This document shows positions 10,530 through 21,622 of a stretch of 64,000 nt of DNA, piece after piece. Source of the DNA: Chimonanthus salicifolius (lineage: Eukaryota > Streptophyta > Magnoliopsida > Laurales > Calycanthaceae); the NCBI GenBank assembly GCA_013350335.1, contig CM023540.1:52186552-52250551 (forward strand), in the 5' to 3' direction. The notes under the pieces were generated by a model that saw nothing but the letters and a program-made list of their open reading frames with translations, was not told the origin of the DNA and ran no database searches. Each line of letters opens with the position of its first letter. Positions within the stretch are counted from its first letter, which is position 1. Both the position numbers and the translations under genes were made by a program.

Positions 10530-12668
10530 ATGACGGAGGTTGGCAGCAGCAAAAGAGAAAGAGATATCGGCAACGCGAAGAATCTCGATCTGTTACTCTG
10601 TTCGTCGGTAACCTCCTTGAAGCTATCTCTACCGGGTGGCTTCAAGAAATCTTCAGCAGATGGGGAGTAATACAGGATATTTACATACCAAGGAAAAAAG
10701 ATGCAGCAGGACGGATCTTTGCATTTGTGAGAATGAAGAACGGGGCTTCAGCTGAGAGAGCCAATCAAGATTTAAATGGGCACTATTTGGCTGGAAGAAG
10801 ATTACAGGTAAACCCAGCGCTGTTTCAAAGAGGAGAGAATGTTAAAGAGGCACCAAAGCAGAAACAGCAAATGAAAACATCCAAGCCTAGTTTTCCTGAG
10901 AATGTAGTGAAGAACTCTGGACAGGATCAAGGTTTATCGGGGAAAAAAGTCCAAGCTTTTGACATAAGGGTGTCTCCAGCGGATGAGACAGAGGTAATGG
11001 GGTGGCTGTCCAATGCTGTAGTGGTGTCTCCGATTGGCAGAATGCTCCCAACTAAGATTTCACTGCAGCTTTCACAAGTGGGTCTCAACAAACACTCCAT
11101 TAGTCAAATTGGAGACAACCATTTCTTGGTTGGATTTAATTCAGAGGAGGGAGTAATAAAACTTCTTGAAGCAAAGGCTAAGTTGGGGCGGCTCTGTGTA
11201 AAAGGGAAATGGTCCCCAGATTATCTATCTCATTCTAGAAGAAGATGGGTTCATTGTTGGGGTTACCCTTTGGAAGCCTGGTCGGAATCTGCCATAAGAG
11301 CTTTTGGAAACTAGCTGGGAAAGGTGGAGGAAATTGATCAGCAGAACCTGAACAAAAGTGACTGCTCAACATTGAGGTTCCTTCTTGACATCGGTATGGC
11401 TGACTCCCTTCCATCAAAGGTTACATTGAACCTTAGGGGAAAGCCACACTAGGTGCTTGTTGAGACTCCAGCTGACACTATCGAGAAGGAGAAGGCTGAG
11501 CAGAGACAAGGACGAGCAGAGAACATCGTAGAAGAGTGTCCAGCAGGGTCAGCGTTGAGCAAAGACAGGGACAAACAAAGGCCATCGTCGGAGAGTGCTT
11601 CTCTCCCAATGGTGGGGTCTCGGCATTTCAACCGCAAGTGGAGATCTTCTCTCTCCTCATTGAGAAGATGCAAGACACTTGTCCTGCATGTAGAGTCCTC
11701 TAAGAAGAAAGCAGGCTTTTCATCTTTCAACCAGACCGAAAAGGTGGCTCAAGGCACTGAAATTTCGGTGCATGCTGTACTGTTAATGCCTAAGGGTCTT
11801 GGCGTGAAGAAGGCTCCTCCACTGCACCAACCGGCGAGCCTCAGACATTTATTACGGGATAAGGAGAGGAAGATCAAAAAACTTGAGAAGGCCTTTACCC
11901 GAGCTTACCTGTCAGGGGGGCCCTCAAGTCAGTTGGTGTCCAGCCCTTTTGTTTGTTTCTTTGGGTCTGGTTGACCCGCATGCCACAGATATGGGTCAGG
12001 CCCTTTTATCACATTCAGTACAAAATTCCCAGGAGAATCCTGCTCCAACGTTGTGCAACGAAACTGAGCAACAGGCCCAGTTTTCTCCTCCTTCTCCTGG
12101 GAACATAGAGAGGACTAAGCAAGGTGAGGTTAAAGAGGGGCTTCAGATGGCTAAGGAGTAGAGCAATTCATTGGAAAATGAATAGGAATTTCTGGGAGCA
12201 CATTTCCTTCACCCTCCATGTGAGGTCTTAACTGAAGGAAGGAAGATATCAGAGAGACAAATTAATGAGCTAGAAAAAACATTAGAAGCAGGCAAGGAGG
12301 AAGAAAAAGAGGACATAATTAGTTCAGACAAAGAGGAGAAGAAGGAGTCCCAGGAAAACTCTGAGAAAAACAAGATTCAGAAACTGTTAAATGATGGATA
12401 TTCAGAGACAGATGGGTTAGAGATTATTAAAATCGGCAAAGCTCTGGGAGTCAATTTCGGTAGGCACCCGTCGACTTTTGATCAACTTTGTCTACTGGAT
12501 GATTTGGATCGTGCAGTTTCTTGCTCTTCTCGACCAACTGAACGTCCTAATGGTATGGAAGTGTTCCTTAGCAAATCCTCTTTTTTCAAATTCAAAAGAA
12601 AATCTGTGTTCAAGATAATACCAAACTGTTCATCAAAGAGTGAAGGGGATTCTCAGGTTAATCAATGA
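10530..12668 (+). pseudogene. LINE ORF1 with RNA recognition motif (RRM)
   Basis: This is an RNA-binding chaperone-like ORF1 product. The RRM begins at 10592: RNP2 is VTLFVGNL and RNP1 is RIFAFVRM (about 10709-10732). Downstream comes a basic linker, then a region with WVHCWGYPLEAWSE (~11244-11285), typical of the second conserved block of these ORF1 proteins. A Lys/Glu-rich C-terminal tail leads to the TGA at 12666-12668. The main frame is broken by stops at 11312-11314, 11450-11452 and 11972-11974, with a shift near 11950 into the frame that carries the tail. No in-frame ATG lies between the upstream stop (10514) and the RRM. An ATG at 10530 is in another frame, so I infer a frameshift near 10560; the start is therefore uncertain. 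Confidence 0.82.
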
Positions 12669-15600
12669 AGGTCATCTCTTGGAATGTGAGGGGGATTGGC
12701 TTTTCGTGCAAAGCGGGATGCAATTCTCCTGCTGGTGAAGAAAAATAGGACTGATATATTTTTTATTCAAGAAACAAAGAAAGAAGAGTCGTCTCCAACT
12801 ACTATTAGAGAGTTGTGGGGTATACAAGAGGTTGAATGGTTCCATAAATCATCATTTGGAGCATCAGGTGGCCTTCTCATCTTGTGGAAGCCATCAATTT
12901 TCAAGGCTACTGCAAGACGTAGGGACGACAGATCCATTTCAGTTAAAGGCATGTTACTAGAGGAAGGGGTGGAAATTTGTTTTACCAATGCCTATGGCCC
13001 TAATGTGGATGGGGAAAGGGAGGATTTTTGGTGTGAGTTAGAATTGGTGCATAGCTGGAGCTCACCAATTTGGTGCGTAGGTGGTGATTTCAACACTATA
13101 AGATACCCTTCAGAGCGAAGAGGTGGGGTCTCCTATAATAGAAGCATGGAAGGGTTCTCGGATTTTATTGTAAGAAATGAGTTATCTGACTTACCACTAA
13201 CTGGTGGTAGATTTACATGGAGCAATGGTCAAGCTAGGTGTGTCATGAGCAGGTTGGATCAGTTTCTCACATCGTCTGATTGGGATGTTCTTTTCCCCAA
13301 CTCTAGTTAACTGAAACTCTTTTGTCCCGTATCGGATCACTGCCCGGTATTATTAGATACGGAAGAAATTGATTGGGGTCCTAAACCTTTCAGATTTAGT
13401 AATATTTGGCTACACAATCCGAATTTTGTGAGACTTGTCAAGGAATGGTGGAATAGCTTTGAGATCTAAGGGTGGGCGGGATTTGTCCTCTCTAAGAAGC
13501 TCATTCTACTTAAAGTAAAGATCAAGGAATGGGTTGAATCTGAAGGTGGGCCGATTAGAGAAAGAAAAGAAGCAGCTGAAAAGGAACTTGAAGGATGGAA
13601 TAGTTTAGAAGAGGAAAGGGACCTGGAAGAGGAAGAATTGATAGCAAAAAGATGTAGTAAGGCAAGTCTTTGGGATTGCCTAAGACTAGAAGAGGTAGAA
13701 TGGCGGCACGATCGCGGATGTTTTGGCTCCAAGAAGGGGATAAGAATTCCAAGTTCTTTCATAGATATGCACATGTCAGGAAAACATTTAATACCATAAG
13801 GTCGATTGTGGTGGATGGTAGATGAATGTGTGACAAACCGGGTATTAGAAAGGCAGTTAGAGACCATTTCATGCCGATTTTTCAGTCTCAATCTCCACGC
13901 TTGTTGCCTCCTCCTTCTTCGTCCGCCTCCTCTCCTACCTCTCCTTCTGCTGAGATATCTTTGTTGTCGTCGGCCCATGGTAACTTCTTTCCTTTCTCAT
14001 TTTATTTTTATCATAATCCTTTTCTGTACCGTCCACAGGGTTTGTTCTCTAGACTAGTTTTGCAAGATCGAGTCAGATCACTTATGGTCGTCCTCTTTTA
14101 ATCCCCGTTGCAGCGCCGATACAGCGACAACCATACCGATCTTTGATGTCAGTAGTATTCGTGATGTACTATGGGATGGTCATCCTACTGGAGCGGCTTG
14201 ATACACTTCCTTGCAGATCTTCTCTTCTACCACGGAGCAGTTCACGGCATTCTTCATTTTCTCATGGGCACAGTCTTAGATGTCTCTGTCTTCCCACTTA
14301 AGCAGGATGTTGGTTTCGCAGTCCTCCTAGTTGCGGCTAGTACTGGACTCTTGGGAGCCGAGGGGAGCTATGATGAATTATATGCAGTCATCTCATCATA
14401 TCTTCATCGACTCAGTTAGATCTTCGCCCTTCTTCAGTTTAGACCGGGTACTCTCGTTCCTATCTTTCTCTTCTTTCCCTCACTATTCTTCTATCTCTCT
14501 TGAGTGCTCCGCAGCCCATGCTCCATGTGTATTGCATTTGCCGATTCCCGAAAACAGTGACCAAACCCCAATAACTTTAGCTCTCCTTTTGATAGGCTTT
14601 TTTCAGCTTCTTTGAAGCCTTCTAGTTACTCTAAACCCACACCGGATGGTATTCATTTTAAGAAAATCTGCACGAATAAGGCACTCTGGTTGGAAAAAGA
14701 ATTCTCAAGAGAAGAAATTAAGGAGGCTTTGGAAGGTTTGGCAGGAGATAAAGCCCCAAGACCAAATGGTTTTAATTTTGCATTCTTTAAGGAATGTTGG
14801 GAGATAGTCAGTTCAGATATTGTTAAATTCTTCAAGGAGTTCTATCACAGTGGAATCATCAATAAGAATTTGAAGAATTCTTTCATCACCCTTATACCTA
14901 AGAGATAGAGCCCGACTAACCTATCCCATTTCGTCCGATTAGCCTGCTAGGTAGTATTTATAAGCTCTTAGCAAAAGTGTTAGCAGAGAAGCTAAAAAAA
15001 GTTTTGTTGGAGATAATAGGAGAATCACAGGTGCGTTTGTAGAAGATAGACAAATCTTGGATGGGGTTCTGATTGCCAATGAATTAGTTCATATGAGAAA
15101 AGGAGATAGAAACCCGGGTATTCTTTTCAAAATCGATCTAGAAAAGGCATATGATTTTGTGGATTGGTCTTTCGTGGGTTATCTGTTCGAGAGGATGGGT
15201 TTTGGGCCTGTGTGGTGTAAATGGATGAAAGCTTGTATAGAAGACACTTCATACTCCATCCTAGTGAATGGTTCCCCTACTACTCCAATACATTCAAATA
15301 GAGGCTTAAGACAGGGAGATCCTTTATCTCCCTTCATTTTCACTTTAGTGGGGGAATGTATGAATAATTTGGTGGATAAAGCAAGGGATTTGGGAATTGT
15401 GAAAGGTTTTGAGGTAGCAGCCAGCGGCCCGATAATCACACATTTACAGTTTTCTGACGACACACTCTTCTTTTGTGAACCAACTAGGCGGGAGCTTTTG
15501 GAGTTTAAAGCTATCCTTCAATGTTTTGAGTTGGTATCGGGTCTTGGGATTAATTTAGGAAAAAACTCTCTCATAGGAATAGATTTGAAGGAGGATTGTA

Positions 15601-17521
15601 TTAAAGACTTTGCACAAAACATTGGTTGTGGTATTGGAAAGTTGCCTTTCAATTATCTTGGCTTACCAATAGGAGAAAATCCCAGGCTTTTGAGGTTTTG
15701 GAACCCAGTTATTGAAAGAGTGGAAAGAAGATTGTCAAGTTGGGGCAGAAAGTTCTTATCATTAGGAGGGAGGGTTATCCTAATCAAAGCAGTTCTCCTT
15801 AATTTGCCAACCTATTATCTATCTCTGTTCATACTTCCTAAGGGCATTGAAAGAAAATTTGAGAAGTTATTTCGAAAGTTCTTGTGGGGGAACAAGGAGT
15901 CGAAAAAGAAAGTTCATTTAGTGCCTTGGTCTGAAGTTGTGAAACCCAAAATCAAAGGGGGTTTGGGCCTTGTGTCTATTAATCTTAAGAATCAGGCTTT
16001 GCTTTGTAAATGGGCTTGGAGGTTTGGTAGGAAGAAAGATGCTCTTTGGGTTAAGGTCTTATCAGCTAGATATGGGGTTGAAGGTGCTGGTGGCTGGTTT
16101 CTTAGCGATAAAATAGAAAATCTCCGTTCCTCGGTAGTTAGAGCTTGGTGGAGGTTGGGATTGGGTGAAAGAGTGGTTGGCAATCTTTTTAGACAAAATA
16201 TCAGATTTTTTGTTGGAAAAGGTAATAAAACATTGTTTTGGAAAGATTTATGGATAGGAGAGAGGCCTTTAAAATAATGTTTCCCAAGACTTTTTAGAAT
16301 ATCGAGGAATGAAAATGCTCTAGTCCAAGATGTGGTTAGATGGAACAATGGGGTGGCTGTGTGGCAATTGGAATTTCGTAGAAACCTAAGATCTTTTGAA
16401 GAGGAGAGTCGCTCCGGACTTCTAACAATTTTGGGAGAATTTCCTTTCTTACCTTCGGATGATGATGAAATGATTTGGTCAGGAGACTCCTCTGGCATGT
16501 TGTCAGTGAAGGCTTTGACTCATTTGGCTCAAAGTCATTTACTTAATGATGAGAAGGTCTTGAAATCTATCTGGGAGAGTACAATACCACCAAGGGTACA
16601 AATTTTTCTATGGTGTACTGTTAAGGAGAAGATTCTGACTAGGGTAGAATTGAATAGAAGAGACCTACTTAGGGGTGATGGTGTTTTAAGTTGTGTTCTG
16701 TGTGAATCGTCTTTTGAAGATGTCAATCACTTGTTCGTTAATTGTGAGATAGCCAAGGGTCTTTGGTTGAATTTCATTAAGTTCTTGGGGATTCCGTGGG
16801 TCTTTTCAAATTCCTTATCCCAGTTGTCAGGAGCTTGGAACATCTTATGACTGAAACCGAGACTGAAATGTGCTTGGAAGTCCTTACCAGCAGTGATCGT
16901 TTGGTCTTTATGGAAGGAAAGGAATTCTAGACTCTTCGAAGGTATTTCGTCCACCAATTCCGACCTTTTTATAGAGCCAAATGGAGTTGGTTTTCTTGGT
17001 TGTTAGCGGATCCAATGTTTAAAGGGCTTAAAATCAATGATCTTTTGTTATCTTGGGAGGGTTGCATGAGGGTTCAAAATCGTAAAGTTAGGAAACAGGA
17101 AAAATGGGAGCCTCCCCATCCGGGAACTTGGAAGTTTAATATTGACGGATCCTCCAGGGGAAAACCGAGTCTAGCGGGAATCGGAGAAGTGCTTAGAAAT
17201 CACAAGGGAGAATCATCCTTAATGTTCAATGAGTCGGTGGGTTTGAAAGACTCTAATGAAGCATAAATTCTTAGCATTAGGAGAGCTCCAGTCATTTGGA
17301 AGGTTTTTGGTCAAGGTTAGCTGGTTATTAAAGGGGATTCGGCAAATGCTTTCAAATGGGCATCGGGTTTAAGGCGTCCACCTTGGAGATTGACAAGTGT
17401 GGTTAGGGAAGTGAGAGACTTGGCTAAAGGAATGGGAGTATCTTTTTTTAACGTTGGAAGATCGGCCAACGGTGTGGCGGGCTACTTCGCCAAATTGGGA
17501 GTTGACAACCTTTGGACTTGA
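12665..17521 (+). pseudogene. LINE ORF2: APE endonuclease, reverse transcriptase, zinc motif, RNase H
   Basis: The start ATG overlaps the ORF1 stop. Endonuclease motifs: ISWNVRG, FIQETK, TNAYGP, GGDFN, RFTWSN and SDHCPV (~13336). A frame change near 12690 follows the start. After stops at 13308 and 13467 and a shift near 13700, the linker before the RT (RMFWLQEGDKNSKFFHR) is interrupted at about 13890 by foreign sequence. The RT resumes near 14612: the usual PGPDGF is PRPNGF here, the catalytic Asp sits in DLEKAYD (~15135), then GLRQGDPLSPF, and the active site is FSDD (~15450). A zinc motif (CVLC...HLFVNC) lies near 16690-16750. RNase H (NIDGSSRG ~17140; KGDSANAF; NVGRSANGVAGYFAK) ends at 17521. 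Further stops are at 14906, about 15040, 16275, 16848 and 17264. Confidence 0.88.
13890..14610. other. Unidentified ~720-bp insert inside LINE ORF2
   Basis: The LINE coding sequence stops making sense after the residues encoded at about 13885 and resumes at about 14612 with KPTPDGIHF. In between is a CT-rich stretch unlike any LINE linker. It contains ORFs of 83-94 codons in several frames (for example 14171-14419, hydrophobic), none with a domain I recognise. I see no terminal repeats, A-tail or target duplication at the edges, which are uncertain by tens of bases. It could be a captured transcript piece, part of another element, or a diverged linker made unreadable by indels. Confidence 0.55.
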
Positions 17522-17686
17522 GTTTTTCTATTATAGTGACTTTTGTTGCTTTTTTACTTTGCTTGTATTTTGTTTCTCTTTTGTGTTTTTTTTTTTAGTC
17601 TATCCCTTTTAGACCCTTTCTTTTCCTTGTATTTTTCCTCTCTTTTAATGAAATTCTTTTATGACTGTTCAAAAAAAAAAAAAAAA
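17522..17686 (+). other. LINE 3' UTR and A-tail
   Basis: A T-rich 3' UTR carries AATGAAA near 17648, a possible weak polyadenylation signal, then a 16-base A-tail directly followed by the target duplication. Confidence 0.8.
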
Positions 17687-17702
17687 GTAAAACCTCTATA
17701 AT
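17687..17702. repeat. LINE target-site duplication, right copy
   Basis: Identical to 10391-10406 and directly follows the A-tail. Confidence 0.95.
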
Positions 17703-18181
17703 ATAATATTAAATTAGAAGGTCTAGTAGTATTTCTTTCTAAAAATCTCTTTAAAATTCTCAACTATCATTAAAATGTCCATTCGACTTCTTTTTATAGA
17801 AACAAATCACTCGATTAATTCCTATACAGTTCTCGTTCATTGAGAACATAGTGCATACACCGTCCCAAAGAATGAGGAAGTTTATCCAGAAGTCTATCTC
17901 AGATTACTTTTCTAGAGCTTAAATGAGATTACTTTTCTAAAGCTTAGATGATATGGTTTGTGAGGTCTTTAGTCACTTTTACAGTAATTTTGTATTTTGA
18001 ATGTATGGAATATTACTTTACAAAATGATTGGGAGAGTACATTTTTTTATTCTAAATGTATTGCGTACTAAGTTAGAGAGATTTATTACATTTTGTATAG
18101 ACTCGAGGTCGGGACCAATTGTCAATATTACTTTAGATAGGTTATAACTTTAGAGAGTACTACATTATAGAGAGTTTATTG

Positions 18182-20332
18182 TATTACTTTCTAACTTTCT
18201 ATTTTAAATTTATATATCAGCCGACTCCAAATGCATAAAATCATAGTTTAAGTTGATGATGATAATAATAATTTGACTTTTTCATGTTCATTATTGTATA
18301 TTCATTATTGTTTTGATTGTAATAAATAAAAATATTTACCTAATATATTTTAAAAATTTAAAATAAAAAATTTCAACTAATTTCATTTTAAATAATTTAA
18401 TAGTTTATATGGTGTTGTATTCATACGGCATTTTCTTTTACCACCTGATAAAATCCATCATCTAATATAATTTGTCCAAGATCCCAAATTCTAAGCCCGA
18501 GGCTAGATCATTTCATATGCTTTTTAGATTAAAATTCAAATAAATAAAATTTATGGGAAAATATGGAGAAGTAAAAATCTGCTGTCTAATGAACTTTATA
18601 AGACATAACAGAATTTGTATAGAGAGTTTTTCATATAAAAAAATAGTTTTTCACAATTATAAACTCTAAAACAGTAAAAAAAATAAAAAAAATGAATATA
18701 ATTGAGACAGTTGTGCCGCACAAAAGTGCTAGAACCCAAACCCAAGAAAATCAAACTCTAAGCTCACGGGAAACCGACGCGTGAACAAGATGGCCTGCGC
18801 CTCGCAGCCACAAGCGCGTCACGCACCGTATTATCTACAAATTTTTTTTTTTACCTCGTACAAAAGTGAAGCCCAACGCTGGATAAATGTTACAAATCAT
18901 TTCCTGCTCCAATGAATGGATCATGGATGGGAGGTGGGTTGGTTCGGCTTCATTTCACTGCACCCCTCATTTACATACGGAATCGCATTCACTGTCACCC
19001 TATCCGGACAAATTATTAAATAGGGTCTTTGCAAACAAAACTATTTATATTAGAAGCAATTAACACAGCAATATTTCGTGCCATCGGATGCATTGAAATA
19101 TTGAATCGGTAGAATGGGTGGCAAATTGATAAGAGTCAATTTGTCGTCTCAGTCAACTCTGCTGAAACTTGAATTCTCCACTTCGACGTATTATTAGGAG
19201 TTGTAAGTTCGATGGGAACATGTAGAGGTAAGTATATTTCAAAGTCACAGAAATTAAATTTTTGATTCTCGACATGTCACAATTTATAAATTATGACATA
19301 TTAAAAATAAAATAAAATATAATTATAGGTCATTTAATTTAATAAAAAATAAAATAAATTAATATTCATTTCATTATGGATTTTAAGTTTTCAATAAATT
19401 TAAATCTTAAATAAAAATATTCTTTATTATAAATTTTAATTTTAAGTAACTATAACTGATAAAATTTAATGACTAACATTATATATTGATGAAAAATGTC
19501 TTTTCCAGTTACTTAAGTTACATAATTCTCTCAATTTAGTATTAATCATTAAGAGCGCTCGGCTCAGCTCCGGAAAGAAAATGGCAACAGATTTCTGTTA
19601 CTTAACGAGTCCAACAGAAACTATGATTTTAAATTTTTAACAGATAATAAAAACCCTAAATCTGAATTGAAATGAATTAAAAATAGTAACTAATAGATAC
19701 TTATTTTCATACCCGAGTTTTCATAGGGGTTCCATTTTCATAATTAAAATCATAATCTGCCTCACGCATTCTATCTGTTCAAAACCCTTCGTGTGACTCC
19801 TAAAATGTGGCGGGAACTGGTTCGATCGAGATGGGCGATCAGAAAAATTATCTGGAGTCTGGAAAGATGACGCTAGCACAACAAAAAAACCTAGTTCCCA
19901 ATAAATTATACAAAATTTTAATTACAATCTTTAAATTAAATTATTGATTAAACTAAAAATATGAAATCAACAACTTTTTACTCATTTAAAGATGATTATT
20001 AACAGTTCACATTAATTTTTTTTTAATCGAATTACAATGAATAATTTTTTAAATAAAGTCAGTTTCATCTTTCAATTTGTGAGGAATGAGATAGCCCTTT
20101 GAATTGGTTCGTTGTTGGGGCAATAAATTTGTATTTTGTTGTCTTAACATTATTGCTTATCATTATTATAGTCTTTCTATAAACTGATTACACATGAAGC
20201 CCTGGTTGAGGTACTCGTCAGTAAACTATTTTCTTTTTAAATCTCAGGTGACGGAGAGAAACTTAAAAACAAAAGTGAAAGTGACCTTAGATCATGATGA
20301 AATTAGAAAACAAAAACTGAAAATAGCCATAC
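18182..20332. other. AT-rich non-coding stretch, no gene seen
   Basis: There is no ORF or terminal repeat. A GC-richer island at 18710-18830 has no recognisable content. If the ankyrin gene on the minus strand had later exons they should lie here; I looked on the minus strand and saw none. Confidence 0.5.
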
Positions 20333-20789
20333 CATAAAATTCAGCCACAATGGCGACATGAAGAATAGTGGCACCGTCGTTCCTGCTCGTCCCAATCATT
20401 CCACGGCCAGAAAGAAAGCGGAGCATCTCTTTTCGTCCATACATGGCAGCCCAAAATAGTGGCGTCTCTCCATCTTTGTTGCGCGTCTCTACCAAACTCC
20501 CATCCTTCTCTAATATCAACTTTGCCATCTCCACATTCCCTGTCCTGGCAGCCTCATGGACCGACGTGTTACCTCCCGCATTTGCCGCTATCCGGACCCT
20601 CTCCGGTAACAGCTCAGGAAGCTCGCTGACGACATCCGCTTTTTCCCCTCTTACAGCAATGTGTAATAGGGTGTCGCCGGTAATGGTTGTCGGGGCGGCT
20701 GCTGCTAAGTGCGGCTGCCTCTTCAACTCGTTTAGTACACTTTTCCACTCTCCTCTAATTGCAGCTCTCAGCGTATTGAATTCAGCCAT
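20333..20789 (-). CDS. Ankyrin-repeat protein, orphan first exon (ACD6/ITN1-like type)
   Basis: This is an intact open exon on the minus strand. I chose the Met at 20789 (MAEFNT) because its context, CAATGGC, is the better plant start; an in-frame Met eight codons upstream (20813) is the alternative. About 150 residues carry four ankyrin repeats, recognisable from GDTLLHIAV, GNTSVHEAARTGNVEMAKLIL, GETPLFWAAMYGRKEMLRFL and GATILHVAI. The exon ends in EFY at 20333, followed on the minus strand by GTATGG, a good 5' splice site. Plant ankyrin proteins with a C-terminal PGG membrane domain commonly have this exon-1 break. Downstream exons and the membrane domain are not found in the next 2.5 kb, so this is a gene fragment or has a long intron. 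It is the only undamaged host-like coding sequence here. Confidence 0.62.
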
Positions 20790-20813
20790 TGAAATGGTGA
20801 TGGACATTCTCAC

Positions 20814-21119
20814 AATATTTCATCTCCCTACAAAGTGTACCACTTGGATAGTAAAGAGAATAAACAACATCAACCTTGCAAGATATCCTTTGCTTGGAAA
20901 GTAAAGAGAATAAACTAACTTTCAATTTTCATCAAGAAATAGCTTAACAATGGAAATAACCAGATATCCTTTGCTTATACAAGGGTTCGTATCATATTCC
21001 TGCAAAAATTTAGGATAAACCAAAGGACTTTGAGATTAATTATATGCTTTAAAGAAACGAATGGTGACTTAAAAGACTAAAACTAATTACCCCTCTTATT
21101 TTAACATTTAGTCACAAGT
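20814..21119. other. Upstream of ankyrin exon; short duplications only
   Basis: AGATATCCTTTGCTT occurs twice (about 20881 and 20962), and GTAAAGAGAATAAAC occurs twice (about 20850 and 20900). I see no clear TATA box or motif for the minus-strand gene. Confidence 0.5.
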
Positions 21120-21622
21120 AATGATCATATGCATTTTGAGAGGGGCCTATCTTGTGTCTTTCAATACTTTTTCCAGATGAGATGTTCGCTCGAACTTTGG
21201 ACAGTATTGTTGTGCGCTGGTCGGCGGCAGGTATGTTGAAACAACATGATCCATCATATGGTCAGGATATGACCCATCGTGTTCACAATCTGTTGACTGA
21301 AATCTTCAGGATTCTGAACATGTCTCACTATGTAAATTTGAGTTGCTCTCAAGACGATACTAATCCATCGGCAACAGGGCTCGAGGATCTATCGTGTCTC
21401 ACGACCCTTCATGGGTTACCATTTTTGTTCCGTTGGAGTGCATTTAATGTGCAACGGTGTGGTTGGTGGAAAGCATACTCAAGTCACCATAATCGATCTC
21501 GATCCACGACCCATCGTGAGATTATGAAATTTAAAATCTCGGATTTGCTTATTTGAACTCTGAAATTCCTTTGATCGAGAGAGCTCTTGAACTTGAAAAA
21601 CTAGAGAAATAAATCTGAGATC

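Larger units (their letters stand above)
10407..17686 (+). mobile_element. Full-length plant L1 LINE with RRM-type ORF1
   Basis: This is a 7.28-kb LINE bounded by a perfect 16-bp target duplication (10391-10406, 17687-17702) and ending in an A-tail at about 17671-17686. It has a 5' leader, an ORF1 with an RNA recognition motif, and an ORF2 with endonuclease, RT, zinc motif and RNase H. RRM-bearing ORF1 proteins define a known plant L1 subgroup, typified by the BNR family of beet. The two ORFs overlap by ATGA at 12665-12668. Many stops and frameshifts, and an insert at about 13890-14610, make it defective. It is clearly a different family from the LINE at 3483: ORF1 type and RT sequence differ, though both share the domain order. 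Confidence 0.93.
10389..18181. mobile_element. MITE with pogo/Emigrant-like terminal repeats, split by a LINE
   Basis: The left end (10389-10406) reads TAGTAAAACCTCTATAAT after a TA. The right end (18164-18181) is its imperfect inverted copy (14 of 17 positions matching by eye), followed by TA at 18182-18183. Without the LINE and one copy of its target duplication, the element is about 0.5 kb, AT-rich and non-coding. The CAGTAAAACCTCTATAA-type end and TA target are, from memory, those of Emigrant-type MITEs of the pogo/mariner group in plants. This is recognition by terminal sequence only; the middle was not compared with any consensus. Confidence 0.5.

Noticed and set aside
14171..14419. Hydrophobic 82-codon ORF, possible membrane protein
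   Set aside because: It lies in the CT-rich insert within a LINE, has no known domain or start context, and competing frames are equally open.
21152..21556. 134-codon ORF on the plus strand
   Set aside because: It lies in the left half of a copia LTR that matches the start of the solo LTR at 41836; composition and lack of any domain fit chance.
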